Shown piece by piece: positions 33,219-40,634 of a stretch of DNA of 64,000 nt (positions are counted from its first letter, which is position 1; every line of letters begins with the position of its first letter). The translations under genes were made by a program, and so were the position numbers. The notes beneath the pieces were generated by a model. The model was not told the DNA's origin. It saw nothing but the letters and a program-made list of their open reading frames with translations, and ran no database searches. The stretch is taken from contig JBFXFK010000003.1 in assembly GCA_050179135.1 (NCBI GenBank), positions 1-64,000 on the forward strand, given 5' to 3'. This DNA is from UBA4064 sp050179135 (GTDB lineage Bacteria; Desulfobacterota; Desulfobacteria; Desulfobacterales; Desulfatirhabdiaceae).

Positions 33219-36032
33219 CTACACAATCCGCGATGCAACCACCTCAACCGGATGGTACACCGGTATGGACGATACATCCTCCAGTTGAAGCGTGCAGGTG
33301 GGGCAGTCGGTCACAACGGCTGATGCATGCGACGCGTTCAGCCGGTCCGCGAGATCCGATCCGATCCTGCGGCTGAGTGCAACATGCCGGGACATGGCCC
33401 CCCAGGTTCCGGCCATGCCGCAGCAATGGGACTTCAGAACGGTCAGATCCATGCCCAAGTTGTTTGAAAGCAGATGAATCGAACTCTCCGGGTCGGATTG
33501 AACCTTCAAATGACAGGGCATATGATAGGTCATTGGAATGGCAGTGGATGCCGGAGACAATTTCAGCCTGCCGCCATATCGACCGATAAGCCACGATATG
33601 TGAATGGTTTTTGATCCGATCGCCCGTATCAGCGGATTGTCCGTCATATCCTGCCACTCCTGCATCAGAGACAGGCCGCAGGAAGAACAGGTGACCACAA
33701 TATAATCCATATCGGAAACCAGTTGCCCCCAGTGTTTCAGATTCCGGGCAATTTTTTCGCGTCCCCGGGCCACCATCCCCTTGGACAGCATGGGCAATCC
33801 ACAGCAATGCTGGGGTGGGGTGTGTACGGCAAATCCCATGTGGGTCAGAATCCGAACACAGGCAACGCCAATTGCCGGACGGACCCAGGTTGCAAAACAG
33901 CCGGCAAAATATAGAACCCGAAGTCCTCCCCTGCCCGACACCGGATTGACCTGTTTAAACAGGGGATGATCCGCAAACCGGACCGGATTCCGATCTTGTG
34001 AAATTCCCAAAAAGGCATCCTGCAAGCCTCTGACAACCGGCATGGCCATCAGCCGGTTCATGGCGCGGGGCATGTGCATGGCCGCACGTCCCGCAGTTTC
34101 AACCTGGGTGATGATCCGGTCCGGAAGGTTTTCGCCAAAGCGCCGGACATAGGCTGCCTTTGCTTCAAGAGCCAGTTTGGGAATATTGACCCCGGACGGA
34201 CATTCCATCCGGCAGCTTCCGCAGTTGATGCACCGGTTCATCACCGACTGTAATGCGTTTTCATAGAGCGTTTTGGTGTCAAACCGGCCGCTGACAAGCG
34301 CCCGCAGCAGATTGGCCTTGGCTTTTGGACTTGCCGCTTCCTCACGGGTGAATTTGTAGATCGGACACATGCGCGTGGCATGGGTCACGGTGGTGCACTT
34401 TGAACAGCCGTGGCATTTTTCCACCTCTTCCAGAAATCCGCCATTCCAGACCAGTTCATATTGCGCCAGACCATGCGCCCGATACGCACTGCCATAGCGC
34501 AGCGATTTCATCATCTGCTCCGGATCATGATGGGTGATGATCTCCGGATTCATCAGGCCTTCGGGATCCAGAATGTCCTTGATTTTCAGAAACAGCGGGT
34601 AAATTTCAGGATACTGTTTTTCAAGATATGCACTGCGCAGCCTGCCGTCGCCATGCTCGCCGGATACGGTCCCCCCCAGGGAATGCACCAGATCGCACAG
34701 ACCATCCGCCAGGGTCTTCATCAGACGGATGTCCCGATCCTGTTTCAGGTTCAGAAGGGGCCGGGTGTGCAACAGGCCTTTGGCAATGTGACCATAGATG
34801 ACAAACGGCACGCCCTGACGGTCCAGCAGATCATAAAGTCCTTTGAAATACGGCAGAAGCTGAGCAGTTGGAACGGCGGCATCCTCGATCAGGGCCAAAA
34901 TTTTCCGTTCGCCCTTGAGCCGGTATAAAATCGGAACAGCCGCTTTTCGCACCGCCCAGAAACGGTCTTTCTGTTCCCGGGTGACCGCCAGGAATGATGC
35001 GTCCGAAAGATGGGCGTCATAAATCCGCTGTTGGGATTGCCTGGCCAGGTTTTCAGCCTCCTCACAGGTTGCCGCATCAAACTCGATCAACAGAATGGCC
35101 GCAACATCAGCCGGGATTTCCCGCTCAAGCGCCGGGCTGTTATCCCGGGCCAGCGTCAGCAGGGACCGGTCCATGATTTCAATTCCGGATGGCCCCATCG
35201 GCAGCAGGTATTGCATGGCTTCTGCCGCTGAAAAAAGATCGGAAAAAAACGCCACAACCAGAGAATCAAATGCCGGCTTCTCAATCAGCTTCAGTTGAAG
35301 CTGTGTGACCACGCCCAGCGTTCCCTCACTGCCTGTCAATACCCGACGCAAATCCAGTTGACCGTTTGCAACCATGCCACGCAGATTGTATCCGGCCGTG
35401 TTGCAGGGAACAGCGGGATACGCGTTTTCAATCATGACCCGGTTTTGTTCATACATATCCAGGACCTGTGTGAAACGGGACGGCAGGCTGTCACCGGGGG
35501 TATTTGAAATTTCCGAAAGGGTGGAAATGCTCCCGTCGCTCCAGACGATTTGCGCATCCAGAATATAATCCGAAACATTGCCGTATTTTACAGAATGGGC
35601 TCCGCTGGCGTTGGTTCCGGCCATGCCGCCGAATGTGGCGTACTCACCACTGGAAGGATCCGGCGGAAAAAACAGGCCGGAGCCGTTCAGTTGCGCCTCA
35701 AGCTCACCCAACCGGTATCCGGGTTGGCAGACAAAAAATTTTTCATTCCGATCGAGTGTGATCAGTCGATTCATGTATCGGGAAAAATCAATGACGATGC
35801 CGTGTCCCAATGCGGCGCCGCACAGGCCGCTTCCCGCACCACGAGAATGAATCGTCAGGCCGTTTGCCGCAGCAAACCGGACGGTTGCCACAACATCCCC
35901 GACATCGGCGGGATAGACGACTGCCGCAGGCTCGATGGAGAAAATGCTGCCGTCTGTTGACACCAGCCGGGTGTGGATCGGATCGTCAAACACATCACCG
36001 GTGATCCGATCCTGAAGCATATTGAATTTCAA
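33219..36032 (-). CDS. FAD/Fe-S/CCG-domain D-2-hydroxyacid dehydrogenase (GlcD-GlpC fusion)
   Basis: 937 residues. N-terminal PCMH-type FAD domain (about 30-215; R-G-A-G-S-G-L-C-G-A, P-P-D-P-S-S-G-E-Y and G-T-N-A-S-G) and FAD-oxidase C domain (to about 480; G-T-V-S-G-E-H-G-D-G). Two 4Fe-4S motifs follow: C-H-G-C-S-K-C (about 537) with a fourth Cys in R-M-C-P, and C-I-N-C-G-S-C-R-M-E-C-P (about 597). Two CCG repeats end the protein (C-C-G-L-P-M near 740, C-C-G-M-A-G near 868). This is the YdiJ/Dld-II-like arrangement that oxidises D-lactate or glycolate and passes electrons to a membrane or soluble carrier. It lies 40 bases upstream of, and probably in one transcript with, the receiver-PAS gene. 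Confidence 0.9.
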   Translation of the reverse strand: MKFNMLQDRITGDVFDDPIHTRLVSTDGSIFSIEPAAVVYPADVGDVVATVRFAAANGLTIHSRGAGSGLCGAALGHGIVIDFSRYMNRLITLDRNEKFFVCQPGYRLGELEAQLNGSGLFFPPDPSSGEYATFGGMAGTNASGAHSVKYGNVSDYILDAQIVWSDGSISTLSEISNTPGDSLPSRFTQVLDMYEQNRVMIENAYPAVPCNTAGYNLRGMVANGQLDLRRVLTGSEGTLGVVTQLQLKLIEKPAFDSLVVAFFSDLFSAAEAMQYLLPMGPSGIEIMDRSLLTLARDNSPALEREIPADVAAILLIEFDAATCEEAENLARQSQQRIYDAHLSDASFLAVTREQKDRFWAVRKAAVPILYRLKGERKILALIEDAAVPTAQLLPYFKGLYDLLDRQGVPFVIYGHIAKGLLHTRPLLNLKQDRDIRLMKTLADGLCDLVHSLGGTVSGEHGDGRLRSAYLEKQYPEIYPLFLKIKDILDPEGLMNPEIITHHDPEQMMKSLRYGSAYRAHGLAQYELVWNGGFLEEVEKCHGCSKCTTVTHATRMCPIYKFTREEAASPKAKANLLRALVSGRFDTKTLYENALQSVMNRCINCGSCRMECPSGVNIPKLALEAKAAYVRRFGENLPDRIITQVETAGRAAMHMPRAMNRLMAMPVVRGLQDAFLGISQDRNPVRFADHPLFKQVNPVSGRGGLRVLYFAGCFATWVRPAIGVACVRILTHMGFAVHTPPQHCCGLPMLSKGMVARGREKIARNLKHWGQLVSDMDYIVVTCSSCGLSLMQEWQDMTDNPLIRAIGSKTIHISWLIGRYGGRLKLSPASTAIPMTYHMPCHLKVQSDPESSIHLLSNNLGMDLTVLKSHCCGMAGTWGAMSRHVALSRRIGSDLADRLNASHASAVVTDCPTCTLQLEDVSSIPVYHPVEVVASRIV

Positions 36033-36215
36033 CTGTCGATTTCCTGTAGTTTAATGTAAAAATAGAAAAACAGAAGCCCAGAATTCAGTAGAAAATCGGT
36101 AAAATCATTTTCATATCTGGGGGCGAACCCATCGAAATGATTCATGATCGTTTAACGTAAAAATACAAAAAAGTGGTCTGTGGTCAGCGCAGGGCGGTCG
36201 GGCTGCCTTCCTGCG

Positions 36216-36312
36216 GCCCCTTCATCCTTCATCCTTCATCCTTCAGCCTTCATCCTTCATCCTTCATCCTTCATCCTTCAGCCTTCAGCCTTCAGCCTTC
36301 AGCCTTCAGCCT
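36216..36312. repeat. TTCATCC / TTCAGCC heptamer array
   Basis: At least thirteen tandem seven-base units, first TTCATCC, later TTCAGCC. Reverse-complement units (GGATGAA) occur after uvrC (29826-29855) and dsrP (49540-49570). The rest of the 36033-36484 spacer holds short AAAATAGAAAAACAGAAG-like pieces and no gene. Confidence 0.92.
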
Positions 36313-36484
36313 ATAAACATTATTTCAACCGTCACGCCGGTAGTCAACCAAAATAAGCCAAATCAGGTCCCGAACCGGTCAGGATTAATCTGGTTGAATT
36401 CCATACGGTCTTGTGGCATGTTGACGGAAAGGGTTTAAAATTGAGAAACGGCGTCTCTCATCGGACAGAATATCAAAAGGAATA

Positions 36485-37759
36485 ATGGACAAAGAAATGA
36501 CAATTCATCCCATCCTTATTGTTGATGATGAAAAATCCCTGATACTCAGCATTCAGGCCGGATTTGAGTCCTTTCGTGACCGGTATCGTCTTTATACTGC
36601 GGAAAATGGAAAACAGGCCATCGAAATACTGAAGGCCAATCCCATCGATATTCTGGTAACCGATATCCGAATGCCGGAGATGGATGGCTTTGAGCTGATT
36701 GTTTACATGAATACGCATTATCCCACTGTGCCAATCATTGTCATGAGTGCTTACGGGACCCGGGAGATTGAATCCCGTTTGAACAACATTGGAATTGTGC
36801 GATTTCTCGACAAACCGGTTGCGTTTGAAAAACTGATTTCCAGCATCGAAGACGGTTTGACCCGCGGAACCCAAAGCGGTTCGATGACAGGCATTTCCGT
36901 CGGCAGCTTTCTTCAGTTGCTGGAAGTGGAAGAAAAGACATGTCTTCTGGATGTCCAGACCAATGGAAAAAAAGGCCTGTTTTATCTGAATCAGGGAAAG
37001 CTGTATGATGCCGTGTGCGGCAATCTGGTTGCAGAAGAAGCCGCAATCGAAATGATCATGTGGGAAGGGGTCAAACTTCAGTTCAAAAGCCTTCCGGATC
37101 GAAAGATCATCCGGCGCATCACGACCGATATCATGGCTATGTTGATGGAGGCATCCAGACGAAAGGACGAGATTAACGAACCCGAAGAAACCGAAAATTT
37201 TCCTCTGGATTTTCCGGTATCCGGAATAATCGACCACATTGATACCGATCAAATCAATCTGGATTCCCTCCCCAACATCCTTGACCCCTTACAGGGGGAT
37301 AAACACACATTTGAAAAAATCCGGTTGCCGGATACCCATGAATCATTGTTGGGCAATGATCCGGATATATTTGAGCCCATCCCCCGTCTTTCCATAAAAA
37401 AAGTGAATGATCTCCTGAAAACAATGGCGCTGGAAATCAGCGGCGTTGTTTTTCTGGGCGTTTTTGACCGGGATGGTATCCGGATTGCCGATTTCCCATC
37501 CGCTTCTTCCCTGTCGGATGCTTTTCCCGCGCACATGACCACGCTGATGAATGCAGCTCAAAAGGCAGTCACCGCTCTGAAAGGCCGGGAACAAATTGAG
37601 GAACAAATCGTGCAGACCAGCCAATCCTGGATTCTCTGCCGGCCGCTGTCATCACTCTATTATCTTGGGATTATTGTAGAGAAACCTGCCATTCTGGGGA
37701 ATATCCGGCTGGTTGCCGAAAAAAACAGTGACGCGCTCAAACGGCTGTTTCTGCCATGA
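36485..37759 (+). CDS. Receiver-DUF4388 response regulator with roadblock-like C-terminus
   Basis: 424 residues. Receiver at 7-125 (V-D-D-E, phosphoacceptor Asp in V-T-D-I-R-M-P-E-M-D-G, T/S in M-S-A-Y-G, K in L-D-K-P). DUF4388-like segment at about 135-225 (S-F-L-Q-L-L-E-V-E-E-K-T, G-L-F-Y-L-N-Q-G-K-L-Y-D-A). An acidic linker follows, then a C-terminal domain (about 305-424) resembling roadblock/LC7 folds (V-V-F-L-G-V-F-D-R-D-G-I-R-I-A). DUF4388 and roadblock modules in deltaproteobacteria often accompany MglA-like GTPases, but none is encoded here. The next gene, a kinase, starts 36 bases downstream; likely cognate partners. Confidence 0.78.
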   Translation: MDKEMTIHPILIVDDEKSLILSIQAGFESFRDRYRLYTAENGKQAIEILKANPIDILVTDIRMPEMDGFELIVYMNTHYPTVPIIVMSAYGTREIESRLNNIGIVRFLDKPVAFEKLISSIEDGLTRGTQSGSMTGISVGSFLQLLEVEEKTCLLDVQTNGKKGLFYLNQGKLYDAVCGNLVAEEAAIEMIMWEGVKLQFKSLPDRKIIRRITTDIMAMLMEASRRKDEINEPEETENFPLDFPVSGIIDHIDTDQINLDSLPNILDPLQGDKHTFEKIRLPDTHESLLGNDPDIFEPIPRLSIKKVNDLLKTMALEISGVVFLGVFDRDGIRIADFPSASSLSDAFPAHMTTLMNAAQKAVTALKGREQIEEQIVQTSQSWILCRPLSSLYYLGIIVEKPAILGNIRLVAEKNSDALKRLFLP

Positions 37760-37795
37760 TCCGGGGATCAGCCCCATGAAAGGTAATATCCATCC

Positions 37796-38500
37796 ATGTA
37801 CGAAAATACCCCCTCCCCAGACCATCTGGATCATATTTTTTCCATATTCCGGCATGAATTGGGGAACACGGTCAACTCTCTCAAAATCACACTCGAAGTT
37901 CTTCTGAACAATTACGCGGGATTTTCCGATCAAAAACGCATCGAGTTTATTGAACGGTCCATGGAACAGGTCGATCGACAGCACCATCTTCTGGATAAAA
38001 TGAAGGCGTATGCCCATGCCACCGTGGATGATATCCAGACCATTCCATTGCTGTCATTCTGGAATGAACTCATTCAGTTCATCCGCTCCAAAACCCATAA
38101 AACCCCGATTGCATTCAACCACCAGATTGCCGCGTCACATGTATTGATCAAAGCCAGCCTCTCCGCCACCCAGCAACTGCTGGACCATATTCTGAACAAT
38201 GCCATCGATGCCCTTGAGGGAATCGACTCGCCTCAAATTGACATGGAAGCCAGTATATCAGGTGCTCACCTGATTCTTCATATACAGGATAATGGATCCG
38301 GAATTGTCCCGGATGTTCTGCCCAAAGTGGTTCTGCCGTTTTTTTCCACCCGCAGCGACCGGAATGGGATGGGACTGTCCATTGCAGGCAAACTGATGCA
38401 TCAGATGGGTGGGCAGCTTTTAATCTCGTCAACACCGGGGAAGGGAGCTGTTGTGACACTTCAATTTCCAATCCTGCACAATCAGGCAAATATAAACTGA
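37796..38500 (+). CDS. Soluble histidine kinase
   Basis: 234 residues with no membrane segment or sensor domain. DHp helix with H in I-F-R-H-E-L-G-N-T-V (about residue 19), then a HATPase: N box H-I-L-N-N-A-I-D-A (about 141), G1 D-N-G-S-G-I, F box F-F-S-T-R, G2 N-G-M-G-L-S-I and a final G-K-G-A-V-V-T-L. The replacement of the usual R-N-P after the H by G-N-T is similar to the orphan DHp protein at 5757. Middle gene of a three-gene operon between a receiver protein and a sigma-54 activator; it probably phosphorylates the former. Confidence 0.83.
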   Translation: MYENTPSPDHLDHIFSIFRHELGNTVNSLKITLEVLLNNYAGFSDQKRIEFIERSMEQVDRQHHLLDKMKAYAHATVDDIQTIPLLSFWNELIQFIRSKTHKTPIAFNHQIAASHVLIKASLSATQQLLDHILNNAIDALEGIDSPQIDMEASISGAHLILHIQDNGSGIVPDVLPKVVLPFFSTRSDRNGMGLSIAGKLMHQMGGQLLISSTPGKGAVVTLQFPILHNQANIN

Positions 38501-38528
38501 AATATTTTTATATAAGGAAACCGCCGCC

Positions 38529-39878
38529 TTGCTGACACAGGAAATCATCGCCTACAAAGATAATCTGGAGCGTGTACTGGACAATCTGAAAGAGGGAATC
38601 ATTGCCCATGACCTCAATCGCCGGATCTTTTTTTTCAATCAGGCTGCGGAGAATATCACCGGTTACAGCAAATCGGATGTCATTGGGCAGGATTGTCATG
38701 TGGCCATGGGCGGCCCGTTTTGTGGAAACCGGTGTCAGTTCTGTGGGAATCAACCCGGCATTGCAGACAAAACCGGATATTCAACCTACATTCGAACCAG
38801 GCAGGGAGAATACCGCTGTATTGAAATGTGTATCACCGCCATAAACGATGAAATTGGCGAGCGGGTCGGCGTGGTGGCCTCATTTCGTGATGCCGACAAT
38901 TGCCTCAACCTTCAGCTCGATGCTGAAAAAATTCAGGGATTTGGAGAAATCATCGGAAATGATGTCCGGATGCTGGATATATTTCAGCAGATTCGGAACG
39001 TCGCCCGATATGATTATCCTATTCACATTTCCGGAGAAACCGGAACAGGCAAGGAACTGGTTGCCGCAGCCATTCACTATGAAAGCAACCGAAAAAACGG
39101 ACCATTTGTCCCCATCAACTGCGGCGCGCTTCCGGAGGGTCTGATTGAATCCGAACTGTTTGGTCATGTCAAGGGTGCGTTCACCGGTGCGGTCCGGGAT
39201 AAAAAAGGCCGGTTTGAGCTGGCCGATGGCGGAACCATTTTTCTGGATGAAGTGGCGGAACTCAGCAAGCCGGTTCAGGCCAAGCTGCTGCGCTTTTTGC
39301 AGGAAGGAGAATTTGAAAAAGTGGGCGGTGAAAAAACCATTTCGGTCAATGTCCGCGTCACCAGCGCCACCAACAGGGATCTGAAACAGGCGGTGCAGCG
39401 CAATCAGTTCCGGGATGATCTGTACTATCGGCTGAATGTAATTCCCATTCATCTTCCGCCCCTGCGGGAGCGGAAAACCGATATTCCGCTTCTGATCGAT
39501 CATTTTCTGTCCCAGGCAGGGAAACGTTACAATCAGCCGATACAGGGAATATCACAGGAAGCCATGTCCCGGTTGATGGCCTACAACTGGCCCGGCAATA
39601 TCCGGGAGCTTCAGAATACCATTCAGTATGCCATCGTTCACCGGAAAAACAGCCGGATCGACGCCCATGATCTACCTTCCGAAATCCAGGCAGCGGCCGC
39701 CTGCAAAATGACCACGTCAAGAGGTCCCAGACAGAAACTGGATGCAAAAACCACCCTCGAGGCCCTTACAAAGACGGCCGGAAACAAATCCCGGGCTGCA
39801 ACCATTCTGGGGGTGGGACGGGCAACCCTGTACCGGTTTCTGGAGGAACATCCCCAATTATGTCATCAATGGGAATGA
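38529..39878 (+). CDS. PAS-AAA-Fis sigma-54-dependent transcriptional activator
   Basis: 449 residues. N-terminal PAS (about 8-130) with a C-G-N-R-C-Q-F-C-G cluster at about 63-71 that could bind a metal or sense redox state (inference). AAA+ domain (about 140-375): Walker A G-E-T-G-T-G-K-E (about 168), the sigma-54 contact loop G-A-F-T-G-A (about 218), Walker B F-L-D-E-V. Fis-type helix-turn-helix at the C-terminus (K-S-R-A-A-T-I-L-G-V-G-R-A-T-L-Y). No receiver domain, so it is controlled by its PAS or by the kinase upstream. Start is TTG (38529) after AAGGA. Its last 21 bases overlap the convergent lpxH. Confidence 0.88.
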   Translation: MLTQEIIAYKDNLERVLDNLKEGIIAHDLNRRIFFFNQAAENITGYSKSDVIGQDCHVAMGGPFCGNRCQFCGNQPGIADKTGYSTYIRTRQGEYRCIEMCITAINDEIGERVGVVASFRDADNCLNLQLDAEKIQGFGEIIGNDVRMLDIFQQIRNVARYDYPIHISGETGTGKELVAAAIHYESNRKNGPFVPINCGALPEGLIESELFGHVKGAFTGAVRDKKGRFELADGGTIFLDEVAELSKPVQAKLLRFLQEGEFEKVGGEKTISVNVRVTSATNRDLKQAVQRNQFRDDLYYRLNVIPIHLPPLRERKTDIPLLIDHFLSQAGKRYNQPIQGISQEAMSRLMAYNWPGNIRELQNTIQYAIVHRKNSRIDAHDLPSEIQAAAACKMTTSRGPRQKLDAKTTLEALTKTAGNKSRAATILGVGRATLYRFLEEHPQLCHQWE

Positions 39879-40634
39879 ATTGCCAATCCGCCGGCATTTA
39901 CCCGGTCCCAGATATTCCCACAAACCAAGCTCACCCTGCTTTAGTTCGGCATAGCAGCAGGTTTTAATCCACGCGCCGGTATTGACATAGACTTTGCCAT
40001 TTTTTTTAATAATTTCAGGATAATGGGTATGTGCCAGGATCACCATGTCAAACCCCCTTTCAAGCAATTGAAGCCCGACTTTTCGATACGCTTCCGGAAC
40101 ACTGGGTTTGATGCCGGTTTCAACACATTTCCGGCTGAGCCCGGAAAGCCATTCGCCCAACTGGATGCCGATGGTGGGGTGAAGGAGTTTGAAAAGTTTC
40201 TGATTTCGTCTGTTTCTGAGCATGTGAAATATCAGCGTATGGATTGCCCCGGTCTCGACATAACGGTCGCCATGAGACATCAGGAGCCGCTTTCCCTGAA
40301 TGTCAATTTTCAGTTCCTCGCCATGCATCATCATTCCAAGCGTCCGGCTTAGAAATGGTCCCAGCGAAAAATCATGGTTCCCTGCCAGATAGTGAAGCCG
40401 GACCCCGGACTCGGCCAGATTTTTGAGTGCGTGAAGGATGTTGAAATAGTCTGAGCGGATCACATGGCGGTATTCAATCCAGAAGTCAAAAATATCACCC
40501 AGCAAAAACAAATGATCGATCCGGCCCTGAATCTCCTTCAGAAAGGCAATCAGGGCCTCTTCCCGGTTTTCTCCACCGGAAACGGGCAGGCCCAGGTGCA
40601 CGTCAGACAAAAAAATGGCGGTGTCATGCGGCAT
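39858..40634 (-). CDS. lpxH: UDP-2,3-diacylglucosamine diphosphatase
   Basis: 258 residues, calcineurin-like metallophosphoesterase with the full set of metal ligands: S-D-V-H-L-G (residues 10-15), G-D-I-F-D-F-W (about 46), G-N-H-D-F (about 84), S-H-G-D-R (about 122) and A-H-T-H-Y-P (about 206). The W-I/E-Y-R segment and overall length suit LpxH-type enzymes that cleave UDP-2,3-diacylglucosamine to lipid X in lipid A synthesis. ATG at 40634 lies within the last bases of acnA (11-base overlap), so it is translated from the aconitase transcript. Confidence 0.85.
   Translation of the reverse strand: MPHDTAIFLSDVHLGLPVSGGENREEALIAFLKEIQGRIDHLFLLGDIFDFWIEYRHVIRSDYFNILHALKNLAESGVRLHYLAGNHDFSLGPFLSRTLGMMMHGEELKIDIQGKRLLMSHGDRYVETGAIHTLIFHMLRNRRNQKLFKLLHPTIGIQLGEWLSGLSRKCVETGIKPSVPEAYRKVGLQLLERGFDMVILAHTHYPEIIKKNGKVYVNTGAWIKTCCYAELKQGELGLWEYLGPGKCRRIGNSFPLMT

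Noticed and set aside
36033..36484. RNA gene or small CDS in the spacer before the REC-DUF4388 gene
   Set aside because: Only heptamer repeats and short A-rich words are visible; no tRNA-like or conserved RNA structure was recognised.
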